Origin: Clostridium sp.
GTDB taxonomy: Bacteria > Bacillota > Clostridia > Clostridiales > Clostridiaceae
Direction: 5' to 3'
Assembly (NCBI GenBank): GCA_028692255.1
Contig: JAQUXS010000019.1
Location: 1-40,712, forward strand
DNA: 40,712 bases
The notes below the pieces were generated by a model, which saw only the letters and a list, made by a program, of their open reading frames with translations, was not told the origin of the DNA and made no database searches. Every line of letters begins with the position of its first letter. Within the stretch, counting starts at the first letter, position 1. Positions 32,127 through 40,597 of the stretch are shown here, one piece after another. Position numbers and translations under genes: made by a program.

Positions 32127-32996
32127 CTATTTTTTATTTTCTTTATTGAATACTAATTCCATTTTGTTAAGTAAACCATTTTGTAATATATTATATAGAA
32201 TATCATTATTTGTTGTAAGTGACAATTTATTTAGATTTTCAAAGCAATTTCTTGCACAAGTTACAAGAATAAAATCTATCCTTCCTTTTATTGAATTTTT
32301 AAAAGAGGTAAAATCAAGTCCATTTTTATTCATTGTTCTATGTATAGCATTGAATTTATTTTCTTTCATGTCGTCATAAAGATCATCAAAGGCATCTATT
32401 ATATATATCCATTTGCCAAGATTATACCCAAGATTGTAAAGTTCATTTTTAAATTTTGAATCTGGATTATATTCACTTATTATAAATGCAGTAAGTTCAG
32501 CAAAAGGATTGGAAAGTTCATCTATGCCATAGTCTTTTGTATTATTGTCTTCTAATTTATATAGTTCATTTAGTTTATCCTTAATAAACTCGCCATGAAT
32601 GTTAAATTCTTTGGGGAATTTATTCATGTAATTTTTTATAAGACGAGCATATAAGACGGATTTAATAGATTTATTGTCTTTAACGTCATCTACAAGCTTA
32701 AAATAGGCAAGGGATATATTTAAAAAACTTGCATAGTAAATTGCGGGATTATTTATTATAAACATTCTATTTTTTAATGGATGCATTATACATTTGCCAG
32801 TTTTAAACTCGCATTGCTTTTGCTGCATTGCATCAAGTAATATTGCTATGAAAGTAATATCATAATTGATTAGAATTCTTGGTATGTTTCCATAATTTTT
32901 TTTTATAGATAAACAAAGTCCGCAGTAATAGGCTTTGAATTTTTCATAATCTTTTATTTTTAGCTCAGGTTTGTATGGAGTTATGTAGCCAAACAT
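32127..32996 (-). CDS. DUF5685-like protein with two Asp-rich motifs
   Basis: 289 residues, mostly helical, starting M-F-G-Y-I-T-P-Y-K-P-E-L-K-I. It has C-G-L-C at 25-28, C62 and C69 (possible metal site). Asp-rich motifs are D-D-V-K-D (103-107) and D-A-F-D-D-L-Y-D-D (201-209), the latter followed by N-K-F-N. I believe this corresponds to the DUF5685 family of Firmicutes, whose role is unknown. The paired Asp motifs resemble the Mg-diphosphate sites of isoprenoid synthase folds; that is inference only. No close ribosome site: GAAAGGTG lies about 17 nt before ATG. First gene of a minus-strand unit with the J-domain and membrane protein genes. Confidence 0.78.
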   Translation of the reverse strand: MFGYITPYKPELKIKDYEKFKAYYCGLCLSIKKNYGNIPRILINYDITFIAILLDAMQQKQCEFKTGKCIMHPLKNRMFIINNPAIYYASFLNISLAYFKLVDDVKDNKSIKSVLYARLIKNYMNKFPKEFNIHGEFIKDKLNELYKLEDNNTKDYGIDELSNPFAELTAFIISEYNPDSKFKNELYNLGYNLGKWIYIIDAFDDLYDDMKENKFNAIHRTMNKNGLDFTSFKNSIKGRIDFILVTCARNCFENLNKLSLTTNNDILYNILQNGLLNKMELVFNKENKK

Positions 32997-33244
32997 TTAG
33001 TATTAAATCAGCACCTTTCTTTTTCTACTATTATAACATAGTTGATAAGGTTAATAAGTCTAATTTTTACATTGATAAAGTATGTTGCCTGGTAATAAAA
33101 AAGTCGAAAAATAATATATGGATTTGAAACATAAAAAAGGGAATATAATTTAAAAATATTCATAAACTAAAAGGCATGATTCTAATAATTTTGGAAGCAT
33201 GTTTTTTAATATTTGTTCTATTTACAATATATCATTAAGGAAAG

Positions 33245-33273
33245 TTGACTATTGACAATTTAACATATATAAT
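33245..33273 (+). promoter_or_regulatory. Promoter of the amino-acid ABC transporter operon
   Basis: TTGACT (33245-33250), 17-bp spacer, TATAAT (33268-33273). The rest of the 358-bp gap (32997-33354) is AT-rich; I see no gene, riboswitch or repeat in it apart from a second TATAAT at 33329-33334, too close to the start codon to be used normally. Confidence 0.6.
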
Positions 33274-33354
33274 TACTTGTATGATTAATAATCGTCAATA
33301 AAAAACCTTAAAATTTAAAGTTTGATAATATAATTATACATAGGAGGAATTATT

Positions 33355-34131
33355 ATGAAAAAGAAAGTTATAGCAATAATAACGATTGTATCAGTAATTT
33401 TTGGAAGCTTACTTACAGGATGCCAAGGAACTAGTAGTTCAAGTAGTACTTCTAATAAAAAATATGAAATAGCAATAGATACAACTTATGCACCATTTGA
33501 TTTTAAAAAAGGTAACAGCTATACGGGAATAGATGTTGAAATATTAAAAGCTGTGGCAAAACAGGAGAATTTTACTTATGATTTAAAGCCAATGAATTTT
33601 AATGGTATAATACCTGCACTTACAGCAAGTCAAGTAGACGGAGCACTTGCAGGAATGACTATTACAGATGCAAGAAAGAAAGTACTTGATTTTTCAGATG
33701 GATATTTTGAATCAGGACTGTCAGTTGCAGTAAAAAAAGATAATGATAAAATAAAAAGCTCTAAAGATTTTGCAAATAAAGTTGTTGCAGTAAAAAAGGG
33801 TACAGATGGAGCAAAATATGCTGAAGAACACAAAGCTGAATTTAAAGCTATAAGATATTTTGATGATTCTCCTTCAATGTACCAAGAAGTTCAAAACGGG
33901 AATGCAGATTTAGCACTTGATGATTATCCAGTAATAGGATATAAGTTAGCAATTGATAAGAACAGTGGATTAAAGATGTTAGACGAAAAATTGCAGAAGG
34001 ATCAATATGGTTTCGCTGTTAAGAAAGGTGAAAACAAAGAACTTTTACAGAAATTCAATGCTGGACTTAAAAAAATTAAGGCTAATGGAGAGTACGATAA
34101 GATAGTAGCAAAATATATTAAGAATAAGTAG
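33355..34131 (+). CDS. Polar amino-acid ABC transporter substrate-binding lipoprotein
   Basis: 258 residues, family-3 extracellular solute-binding protein. The signal peptide ends in the lipobox L-L-T-G-C (Cys 23), so it is anchored to the outer face of the membrane, followed by a Ser/Thr-rich linker. The type-II periplasmic-binding fold shows Y-E-I-A-I-D-T-T-Y-A-P-F-D-F, D-V-E-I-L-K-A-V-A, D-G-A-L-A-G-M-T-I-T-D-A-R, V-A-V-K-K-G-T-D-G and D-L-A-L-D-D-Y-P-V-I. The ligand is probably a polar amino acid such as glutamine, cystine or arginine; sequence alone does not decide. AGGAGG precedes ATG. First of three genes of a complete importer. Confidence 0.94.
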   Translation: MKKKVIAIITIVSVIFGSLLTGCQGTSSSSSTSNKKYEIAIDTTYAPFDFKKGNSYTGIDVEILKAVAKQENFTYDLKPMNFNGIIPALTASQVDGALAGMTITDARKKVLDFSDGYFESGLSVAVKKDNDKIKSSKDFANKVVAVKKGTDGAKYAEEHKAEFKAIRYFDDSPSMYQEVQNGNADLALDDYPVIGYKLAIDKNSGLKMLDEKLQKDQYGFAVKKGENKELLQKFNAGLKKIKANGEYDKIVAKYIKNK

Positions 34132-34141
34132 GTGAAATTGT

Positions 34142-34789
34142 TTGGATTTTATAGAGTTATTTAAGGAGAGTTTTCCAAGCCTTTTAGCAGGATTGTCAAT
34201 GACGCTAAGAATAACTGTAATTGCTCTTGTAATAGCAACATTTATAGGACTTATTTTTGGCCTTATAAATGTAGGTAGGATAAAATGGTTAAAGGTAATA
34301 GCAAAAATATATATTGACATAGTTAGAGGAACACCATTAATTGTTCAGGCATTTTTTATATATTTTGGATTACCTAATGCACTAAATTTTAAAATAAATG
34401 CTGTAGTAGCAGGTATTATAGCGGTAAGTCTTAATGCTGGAGCTTATATGGCAGAGATATTTAGAGCAGGGATATTTGCTGTAGATGAAGGACAGATGGA
34501 AGCAGCTAGAAGTTTAGGATTACCTTATGGAATTGCAATGAGAAAAGTTATTCTCCCTCAGGCATTCAGAAATATGATTCCTGCACTTGTAAATCAATTT
34601 ATTATTTCACTAAAGGATACTTCTATCCTTTCTGTAATAGGAATAACGGAACTTACACAAAGTGGAGAAATAATAATTGCACAAAATTTTCAAGCCTTTA
34701 AAATGTGGATTATAGTTGCACTATTCTATTTTGTTATAATAGAAATTTTATCTACTGTATCAAAAAAGGTTGAGAGGTGTTTATTATGA
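34142..34789 (+). CDS. Polar amino-acid ABC transporter permease
   Basis: 215-residue membrane subunit of the His/Glu/Gln/Arg family with about five helices. The ABC-contact EAA loop is [10 protein letters not shown] (about 120-129), and the N-terminal helices include [13 protein letters not shown] and [10 protein letters not shown]. The start is TTG at 34142, with AGGTGA 6 nt upstream. It overlaps the ATPase gene by 4 nt (ATGA), implying translational coupling. As the only permease gene in the unit it should act as a homodimer. Confidence 0.93.
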   Translation: MDFIELFKESFPSLLAGLSMTLRITVIALVIATFIGLIFGLINVGRIKWLKVIAKIYIDIVRGTPLIVQAFFIYFGLPNALNFKINAVVAGIIAVSLNAGAYMAEIFRAGIFAVDEGQMEAARSLGLPYGIAMRKVILPQAFRNMIPALVNQFIISLKDTSILSVIGITELTQSGEIIIAQNFQAFKMWIIVALFYFVIIEILSTVSKKVERCLL

Positions 34790-35508
34790 TACAAATAAAA
34801 GGTCTTAAAAAACATTTTGGGGATTTGGAAGTTTTAAAAGGCATAGATTTAAGTATAGACGATAATGAAGTAGTTTGTTTAATAGGACCTTCTGGTTCAG
34901 GTAAAAGTACTCTTTTAAGATGTCTTAATGGATTAGAAGAGATAACAGGAGGAGAAGTTATAGTAGATAATGAAGATGTTAGTGATAAAAAAACTAATAT
35001 AAATAAATTAAGAGAAAAAATAGGTATGGTTTTTCAGTCTTTTAATTTATTCCCTCATTTAAGTGTTATAGAAAATATAACTTTAGCACCTCTTCAGCTT
35101 AAAAAGATGAACAAGGATGAAGCTGAAAAATTAGCCTATGAGCTTTTAGATAAAGTAGGGCTTAGAGACAAAGCAAAGTTGTCTCCTAAAAATCTTTCAG
35201 GCGGACAAAAACAGAGAATTGCTATAGCAAGAGCACTTGCTATGAAACCTGATATAATGCTTTTTGATGAACCAACTTCTGCATTAGATCCTGAAATGGT
35301 AGGAGAGGTTCTTAATGTAATGAAAAATCTTGCAAAAGAGGGAATGACAATGGTTGTAGTTACCCACGAAATGGGTTTTGCAAGAGAAGTAGCAGACAGA
35401 GTGGCTTTTATGGCAGATGGATATATTGTAGAAGAGGGTAAACCTGAGAACATATTTAGTAACCCACAAAATGATAGAACTAAAGATTTTCTAGGAAAAG
35501 TTCTATAA
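34786..35508 (+). CDS. Polar amino-acid ABC transporter ATP-binding protein
   Basis: 240-residue ATPase of the GlnQ type. Walker [10 protein letters not shown] (about 32-40), Q-loop [11 protein letters not shown] signature L-S-G-G-Q-K-Q-R, Walker [14 protein letters not shown] and the switch His (V-V-V-T-H-E-M-G-F) are all intact. ATG 34786 is chosen: GAGAGGTG lies 7 nt upstream and the start overlaps the permease stop; the longer GTG frame at 34777 would begin inside that ribosome site. Last gene of the importer operon, followed by a strong terminator. Confidence 0.96.
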   Translation: MIQIKGLKKHFGDLEVLKGIDLSIDDNEVVCLIGPSGSGKSTLLRCLNGLEEITGGEVIVDNEDVSDKKTNINKLREKIGMVFQSFNLFPHLSVIENITLAPLQLKKMNKDEAEKLAYELLDKVGLRDKAKLSPKNLSGGQKQRIAIARALAMKPDIMLFDEPTSALDPEMVGEVLNVMKNLAKEGMTMVVVTHEMGFAREVADRVAFMADGYIVEEGKPENIFSNPQNDRTKDFLGKVL

Positions 35509-35513
35509 TAAAT

Positions 35514-35556
35514 AAAAAATGGATTGTTGCAATTTTAGTGCAACGATCCATTTTTT
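35514..35556. terminator. Terminator between the ABC operon and thyX
   Basis: The 12-bp stem TGGATTGTTGCA (35520-35531) / TGCAACGATCCA (35539-35550) with one wobble, an A-run before and six T after; serves both convergent units. Confidence 0.88.
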
Positions 35557-35565
35557 AAATGTTGG

Positions 35566-36222
35566 CTATTCTATGTCATCAAATACTACAGGTATTAATT
35601 TCTTAAATTCTTTTAATAGAGGTACAGATAATTCTCTCATTTGAGGGTGAGCATTAATAGGAGTTCTAAGCTTGAAAAAATGTCTCCATTCTCTTAAGTT
35701 CATAGTTACAACTAGTTCTGTTTTTAATGAATTTGGGAGTACTGATCTTGCTATTTGAGGAGTCGCTCCTAAATCTATCATTTTTAAATAATGTTTTTCA
35801 GCATCTTTAATTGCTTGTATCCATTCGTCTATTACAGCTTCTATTGTTTCTTTTGATAAGTTTTTCATTTTTGTATCAAGTTCAATTCCATCTTTTATAT
35901 CAATTACATTGATTTCTTTTCCAAATTTATTGTTGCTGTAATTGCAGTATCTTGTACTTTCCTGACCAAAGGAAGCAACTCTATGTCTTACAATTTCATG
36001 TGATACACCTCTATCACATGTGAATCTTACTGTAATAGCATTATGTTCAATCATGGCTTCATGACCACGACTTACTAAGCCTTTTACAAACTTAACAGCG
36101 GATTCATCAGTTATATTACTTTCGCTTTTATAGCAAGTTCTTGCTACTCTTTCAATTTGCTTTAACAATTCTAGACCATTTATTTCTGTTTCAATTTCAA
36201 AATTAGCTTTTATAATATTCAT
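35566..36222 (-). CDS. thyX: Flavin-dependent thymidylate synthase
   Basis: 218 residues. Makes dTMP from dUMP with methylene-tetrahydrofolate, FAD and NADPH, replacing ThyA/DHFR-coupled synthesis. The ThyX signature R-H-R-x7-S is present as R79-H-R-V-A-S-F-G-Q-E-S89, followed by T-R-Y. The C-terminal half keeps A-R-S-V-L-P-N-S-L-K-T-E and N-L-R-E-W-R-H-F-F-K-L-R. AAAGGAGA precedes ATG by 6 nt. Monocistronic, minus strand, divergent from the nucleoid-associated protein gene. Confidence 0.96.
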   Translation of the reverse strand: MNIIKANFEIETEINGLELLKQIERVARTCYKSESNITDESAVKFVKGLVSRGHEAMIEHNAITVRFTCDRGVSHEIVRHRVASFGQESTRYCNYSNNKFGKEINVIDIKDGIELDTKMKNLSKETIEAVIDEWIQAIKDAEKHYLKMIDLGATPQIARSVLPNSLKTELVVTMNLREWRHFFKLRTPINAHPQMRELSVPLLKEFKKLIPVVFDDIE

Positions 36223-36367
36223 AAAAATCTCCTTTTAATAACAAGTTTCTTGGTTATTTTCACTACTAGAAAATATTATATCACATAAAATATGATGATA
36301 TAATTCTAAATATAAAGTTTTATATATGATATAATAACTATGTATTTTAGTTAGGAGTGTGTAAATT

Positions 36368-37405
36368 TTGGAATATGTTAAAGAAGTTAATTTAAATGAA
36401 GCAGTTATCCACATACTGGACAATAATGCCGATGAACCTGTTTATAATGAATATACACTTAAACTTGAGGATGAAACTTATGATTATATATTAAAACACA
36501 TTGAAAAGTCTTTAAAAGATGAAGAGCTTAAGTATGGAGTTTTTAATAATGAAAGAAATATTGTAAAAGAAATATCAGGAGAATATTTTTCAGGCAAAAT
36601 TGACCTTGTTAATGCGTCAAAGGATATGGCACATCAGCTTTTCGTGTTAATGAAATCAAATGGCAATATTCCTTCATGTGATCTTATTATAGTTTCAATT
36701 TCAACGGAATATGGGCCTATGCTTGGAGTTTTAAAAATGGATTATGTAAAAAATTATACTCATAGCATTGATGTTGTCGAAAGTAAGATAGATATAAACA
36801 TTATACCTCAGTTTATAGGACTTCCATCTGGAGGACAGAAGCTTCAGAAATGTGCTTTTATAAAGCCTATAAGTGATGATAATGACTTCGATGTTATGAT
36901 AATAGATAAACAGAGCAAATCTAAAACAAGTGAAGATTATGGATCAAATTATTTTATAAATAATTTTCTTGGATGCAGGCTTATTGACAATGAGAGGGAT
37001 GCAACTAAAAATCTTATGAAGGCTGCAGAAAAATGGACTAGAGATAATCTAAAGGATAATGCAGATAAAGCTGAATTTGTAAGAACGTCCGTTAAGAAAA
37101 AGCTGAAAGATGAAGATAATATAAATATTGAAGATTTATCAAAAACCATACTGAAAGATGATATAGAAAAACAGACAGACTTTGTGAATTATGCAAAGGA
37201 TAAAGGTGTAAATGATGAAATAGTAGTTGATAAAGAGTGGGTTAAGAATAAATTCAAAAGGGTAAGACTTAAAATTGATAAAGAAATTGATATCTATATA
37301 GACGAGGAAGCTTATAATGATAATTCAAAGTTCGAAGTTGTAAGAAATGGTGATGGAACTATAAATATGGTTATAAAACATGTTAAAAATTACATAGAAA
37401 AATAG
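36368..37405 (+). CDS. 37-kDa nucleoid-associated protein family (NdpA/YejK-like)
   Basis: 345 residues of the nucleoid-associated protein family PF04245. N-terminal E-A-V-I-H-I-L-D-N, the central D-L-I-I-V-S-I-S-T-E-Y-G-P-M-L-G-V-L-K-M-D-Y, and the later F-L-G-C-R-L-I-D-N fit it. A highly charged, Lys/Asp-rich C-terminal half follows. The Escherichia coli homologue YejK associates with DNA and topoisomerase IV; the role in Firmicutes is less clear. The start is TTG at 36368, with AGGAG 10 nt upstream and TATAAT at 36330-36335; the nearby ATG is out of frame. Monocistronic. Confidence 0.85.
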   Translation: MEYVKEVNLNEAVIHILDNNADEPVYNEYTLKLEDETYDYILKHIEKSLKDEELKYGVFNNERNIVKEISGEYFSGKIDLVNASKDMAHQLFVLMKSNGNIPSCDLIIVSISTEYGPMLGVLKMDYVKNYTHSIDVVESKIDINIIPQFIGLPSGGQKLQKCAFIKPISDDNDFDVMIIDKQSKSKTSEDYGSNYFINNFLGCRLIDNERDATKNLMKAAEKWTRDNLKDNADKAEFVRTSVKKKLKDEDNINIEDLSKTILKDDIEKQTDFVNYAKDKGVNDEIVVDKEWVKNKFKRVRLKIDKEIDIYIDEEAYNDNSKFEVVRNGDGTINMVIKHVKNYIEK

Positions 37406-37432
37406 GGAAGCAATAAATGCTTCCCATTTTTT
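37405..37432. terminator. Terminator between the nucleoid-associated gene and fba
   Basis: GGGAAGCA (37405-37412) / TGCTTCCC (37418-37425), then ATTTTTT. It overlaps the last base of the upstream stop codon and sits 6 bp from the fba stop. Confidence 0.88.
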
Positions 37433-37437
37433 ATATA

Positions 37438-38361
37438 TTAAAGAGTATTTTTTGAACCTAATACATTTTCTATTTTCTTTTCAACAAGATCTTGTATATG
37501 GTCTCTACCAGCACCTAAGTATTTTCTTGGGTCAAATACTTTTGGTTCTTCAGCAAATACTTTTCTTATTGAAGCAGTCATAGCAAGTCTTAAATCAGTA
37601 TCCATGTTTATTTTGCATACTGCCATTGAAGCTGCTTTTCTAAGCATTTCATTAGGAACACCTTTAGCGCCACCTAATTGTCCGCCAAATTTATTGCACA
37701 TTTCAACAGATTCAGGATCAACTGATGAAGCTCCGTGTAATACTATTGGGAATCCAGGTAATTTCTTTTGAACTTCTTCAAGAATATCGAATCTTAAATT
37801 AGCTTCTCCAGCAAATTTGTAAGCACCATGACTTGTTCCAATTGCAATTGCAAGTGAATCAACGCCAGTTTTGTTTACGAAGTCTACTGCTTGTTCTGGA
37901 TCAGTGTAAATGTGTTTGTCACTCTTTACGTCATCTTCAACTCCAGCAAGAACTCCAAGTTCAGCTTCAACAACTACACCATGTGCATGAGCGTATTCAA
38001 CAACTTTTTTAGTTTGAGCAACATTTTCTTCATAAGGAAGACTTGAACCATCGATCATAACAGAAGTAAATCCGTTTTCTACACAAACTTTAACAGTTTC
38101 AAAATTTGGACCGTGATCAAGGTGAAGAGCTACATCAACGCCAGTTTCAGCAACTGCTGTTTCAACCATTGCTCTTAAATATTTTGGACCTGCATATTTT
38201 AAAGCACTTGATGATACTTGAAGTATAACTGGAGATTTTTTAACTTTTGCTCCATTGATAACTCCTTGAAGTACTTCCATATTATTAATATTAAAAGCAC
38301 CTATTGCATAATGTCCTGCATAAGCCTTTTTAAACATTTCTTTTGTAGTAACTAATGCCAT
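37438..38361 (-). CDS. fba: Class II fructose-1,6-bisphosphate aldolase
   Basis: 307 residues. Reversibly splits fructose-1,6-bisphosphate into dihydroxyacetone phosphate and glyceraldehyde-3-phosphate in glycolysis and gluconeogenesis. Zn-dependent class II motifs: A-I-G-A-F-N-I-N-N-M-E at the N-terminus, L-H-L-D-H-G (metal His, catalytic Asp, about 78-83), V-V-E-A-E-L-G, G-T-S-H-G-A-Y-K-F, V-L-H-G-A-S-S-V and K-I-N-M-D-T-D-L-R. ATG 38361 is chosen because AAGGGTGG lies 8 nt upstream; a longer frame from 38373 would run through that site. A GC-rich hairpin occupies the leader. Monocistronic, minus strand. Confidence 0.97.
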   Translation of the reverse strand: MALVTTKEMFKKAYAGHYAIGAFNINNMEVLQGVINGAKVKKSPVILQVSSSALKYAGPKYLRAMVETAVAETGVDVALHLDHGPNFETVKVCVENGFTSVMIDGSSLPYEENVAQTKKVVEYAHAHGVVVEAELGVLAGVEDDVKSDKHIYTDPEQAVDFVNKTGVDSLAIAIGTSHGAYKFAGEANLRFDILEEVQKKLPGFPIVLHGASSVDPESVEMCNKFGGQLGGAKGVPNEMLRKAASMAVCKINMDTDLRLAMTASIRKVFAEEPKVFDPRKYLGAGRDHIQDLVEKKIENVLGSKNTL

Positions 38362-38388
38362 TTTACATTCCACCCTTCGATAATTAAT

Positions 38389-38422
38389 AGGGACTATGTG
38401 TGTCCCAGTGGGACATCTCCCT
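38389..38422 (-). promoter_or_regulatory. GC-rich nested hairpin at the 5' end of the fba mRNA
   Basis: TGTCCCA-G-TGGGACA (38401-38415), nested in AGGGA ... TCCCT (38389-38393 / 38418-38422). The minus-strand -10 TATAAT (38429-38434) puts the transcription start at about 38422, so the structure begins at the very 5' end of the transcript and ends about 27 nt before the start codon. It could stabilise the RNA or be an operator overlapping +1. Confidence 0.5.
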
Positions 38423-38476
38423 ACAAATATTATAGTTCAAATGAAGTCTAAATTCCATAGTTTATGTAGAATTATT

Positions 38477-38857
38477 TTATAAAAGATTTTGAATGTTTAT
38501 AGTTTCTAGTTTTTTTATCCTTTCAATTAAAAATTCTATACTATTTGAAGATGCCAAAGCCTCATCTTTATCTTGGGTTTTTATATATGATTCAAGTTTA
38601 TGTTCTTCTAAACTTATGTCATCAATCAATGTGTGACTTACAAAAACTGAGCATACATTTGAGTAAGAATGCCAGTGATCAGACATCTCTTTTGAACATT
38701 CACCAGCTTTTTCCCAATTTTTATTTTTAATATAAGTTGTGATGCAAGTATTTTCATTATAAATTTTATAACATACTTTATTTAAATAATTAACTGAGAT
38801 AAAACAAACAAATATCATTGAAGCAAATAAGCAAAGTGTAATTATAATATTTTTCAT
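38477..38857 (-). CDS. DUF4363 family protein
   Basis: 126 residues with one N-terminal membrane helix (I-I-I-T-L-C-L-F-A-S-M-I-F-V-C-F-I) and a helical extracytoplasmic domain containing W-E-K-A, W-H-S-Y and L-E-S-Y. This is the DUF4363 layout; such genes commonly follow DUF421/YetF genes, as here, 11 nt downstream. Function unknown; probably works with the YetF-like protein at the membrane. GGAGAAAAAA precedes ATG. Last gene of a two-gene minus-strand unit. Confidence 0.85.
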   Translation of the reverse strand: MKNIIITLCLFASMIFVCFISVNYLNKVCYKIYNENTCITTYIKNKNWEKAGECSKEMSDHWHSYSNVCSVFVSHTLIDDISLEEHKLESYIKTQDKDEALASSNSIEFLIERIKKLETINIQNLL

Positions 38858-38868
38858 TATTTTTTCTC

Positions 38869-39543
38869 CTATTGTTTGTAAGTTTGCATGTAAAATTTAC
38901 CTTTTGAATCAATTAGGGCAATAAAAATTTCTTTAGATGAATTTATATTTTTACTATTTAGTATTGATTTTAGCCACTTTTCATCTCGTCCTAGTATTTT
39001 TAGATTTTTGTGATTTACGTTGCCATCAAGTATAAGTGTAACAGGTATGGTATCTTGAGCACATTGTACTTTTACATCTTCTTTTGTGGCATTGGAGAGT
39101 GAAGTTTTTGGTATTATTGATAATTGACCACTTGTTTCAAGAATAGCAAATTCTATATCTTCTAGATTATAATAACCTTTCAGTCTTATTTCTTCCATAA
39201 GATCATTTATATTAAGTCTTTGACTTCTCATTATATTTATATCTATTTTGCCTTTATTTATGAGTATACTTGGTTTACCTGATATAACAAGCCTTGCACT
39301 TTCAAATTTTAGCTGAATTATAGATATAAGTATTTCAAGGAATAACAATGTTACAATGGGGATTATTCCGTGAATCAAAGGTATTCTTGTATCTTGCATT
39401 GGTAGTGATGCAAGATCAGAAATGGTTATAGTTATTACAAGTTCAAAAGGTTGAAGTTCACCTATTTGCCTTTTACCCATAAGTCTCATTATTAGGACTA
39501 CAAGTATGTATAGAATAATTGTCCTAAGCATTATTGTAAACAT
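38869..39543 (-). CDS. DUF421/YetF-family membrane protein
   Basis: 224 residues. An N-terminal part with three hydrophobic helices (about 5-80) carries the family motif L-M-G-K-R-Q-I-G-E-L-Q-P-F-E-L-V-I-T. A cytoplasmic region with two YetF-type subdomains follows (S-G-K-P-S-I-L-I-N-K-G-K and a later repeat with D-G-N-V). Members occur widely in spore formers; some affect spore germination or stress resistance, but the biochemical role is unknown. AAGGAGG lies 12 nt before ATG. First gene of a unit with DUF4363. Confidence 0.9.
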   Translation of the reverse strand: MFTIMLRTIILYILVVLIMRLMGKRQIGELQPFELVITITISDLASLPMQDTRIPLIHGIIPIVTLLFLEILISIIQLKFESARLVISGKPSILINKGKIDINIMRSQRLNINDLMEEIRLKGYYNLEDIEFAILETSGQLSIIPKTSLSNATKEDVKVQCAQDTIPVTLILDGNVNHKNLKILGRDEKWLKSILNSKNINSSKEIFIALIDSKGKFYMQTYKQ

Positions 39544-39662
39544 TGATTGTTGAGCCTCCTTAAAAGCATATAATATAATATTTGCAATTTGTATAATGTT
39601 AATACGTTAAAACTTGAAATTTATTTTTTAATATACAAATTTCAATTATATTTTCATGTGTT

Positions 39663-39692
39663 TTGTATATTCTTTGTTAGAATTTATATAGT
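39663..39692 (+). promoter_or_regulatory. Possible promoter of rubrerythrin
   Basis: TTGTAT (39663-39668), 18-bp spacer, TATAGT (39687-39692). TTAGAATTTATATAG (39677-39691) overlaps the -10 and matches a PerR-type box at only about 10 of 14 positions, so control by PerR is a guess. Confidence 0.35.
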
Positions 39693-39785
39693 TAAATTGA
39701 TTGTAAGTACATTTATGAATAGTAACCAAAAGGCTTAATAAATCATAAATTAATATGGTAATAAAATGTGGAGGATATTTGTTCA

Positions 39786-40325
39786 ATGGAAGTTAAAGGA
39801 AGTAAGACGGAAAAAAATCTTTATGCAACTTTTGCAGGAGAATCAAGGGCAAGAAATCAGTATACGTTTTTCGCAGATAAAGCAGGTGAAGAAGGTTTAC
39901 AATATATTAGAAGTATATTTTTAGCAACTGCAGAAAATGAAAAGGCACATGCAAGGGAAGTTTTTAGAAGATATTTAAAACTTGTTAAATCTACTGAGGA
40001 AAACTTAAAAACTTCAGCTGAAGGAGAAGCTTTTGAAAGTAGCAAATTATATAAACAATTTGAAAAGGAAGCAAGAGAAGAGGGATTTACTCAAATAGCT
40101 GATTTTTATAAAGAGTTAGCAGAAGTAGAAGAACATCACATGGAAAGATTTAAAGAAATGAGAAAGATTCTTGTAAGTGGTAAAGAGTTTAGCAGAGATA
40201 AAGAAGTTATGTGGCAGTGTATGAATTGTGGTTATATACATGTAGGTAAGGAAGCACCAGAAGTTTGTCCTCTTTGTAAGTACCCAAAAGGATATTTTAA
40301 AGTATATTGTACAGATTTTAAATAG
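39786..40325 (+). CDS. rbr: Rubrerythrin
   Basis: 179-residue non-haem iron peroxidase that reduces hydrogen peroxide to water in anaerobes, usually with rubredoxin as donor. The ferritin-like four-helix domain carries the diiron ligands in F-A-G-E-S-R-A-R-N-Q, A-T-A-E-N-E-K-A-H-A-R-E and E-V-E-E-H-H-M-E-R-F. The C-terminal rubredoxin domain has C-M-N-C-G and C-P-L-C-K. ATG 39786 follows GGAGG at 11 nt; the longer GTG frame from 39768 would include the ribosome site. It complements desulfoferrodoxin, whose product is hydrogen peroxide. Confidence 0.96.
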   Translation: MEVKGSKTEKNLYATFAGESRARNQYTFFADKAGEEGLQYIRSIFLATAENEKAHAREVFRRYLKLVKSTEENLKTSAEGEAFESSKLYKQFEKEAREEGFTQIADFYKELAEVEEHHMERFKEMRKILVSGKEFSRDKEVMWQCMNCGYIHVGKEAPEVCPLCKYPKGYFKVYCTDFK

Positions 40326-40376
40326 ACTAAAAAATATATATTTAAAAGATTAATTAAAAATGGAGAATTGATAGAT

Positions 40377-40553
40377 ATGATTATAAATTATCCTAGGTAT
40401 TTACTTGTACCTAATTTTGAGATTGTAGACATCTGTGAAGATGAAGATGAAAATGAATACCATGAAAATATGAGAACTTGTGAAGAAGGCAGTGCAAACA
40501 TTTATGAACATATTGATAAAGAATATGCTAAATTTGAAACAGAAAAATATTAA
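40377..40553 (+). CDS. Small acidic protein of unknown function (58 aa)
   Basis: 58 residues starting M-I-I-N-Y-P-R-Y-L-L-V-P-N-F and rich in Asp/Glu (E-D-E-D-E-N-E-Y-H-E-N), with two Cys and no membrane segment. GGAG lies 11 nt before ATG 40377; a TTG in the same frame at 40368 is too close to that site. It sits 51 nt after rubrerythrin with no terminator seen between, so it may be co-transcribed. I do not recognise a family. Confidence 0.6.
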   Translation: MIINYPRYLLVPNFEIVDICEDEDENEYHENMRTCEEGSANIYEHIDKEYAKFETEKY

Positions 40554-40597
40554 AAAGAATATTTATAATTGTAATATTATTTCTATAGGGTGAAGAA

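Noticed and set aside
32086-32379. 97-codon plus-strand frame antisense to the DUF5685-like gene
   Set aside because: Overlaps a conserved gene on the other strand, with low-complexity hydrophobic translation and no promoter.
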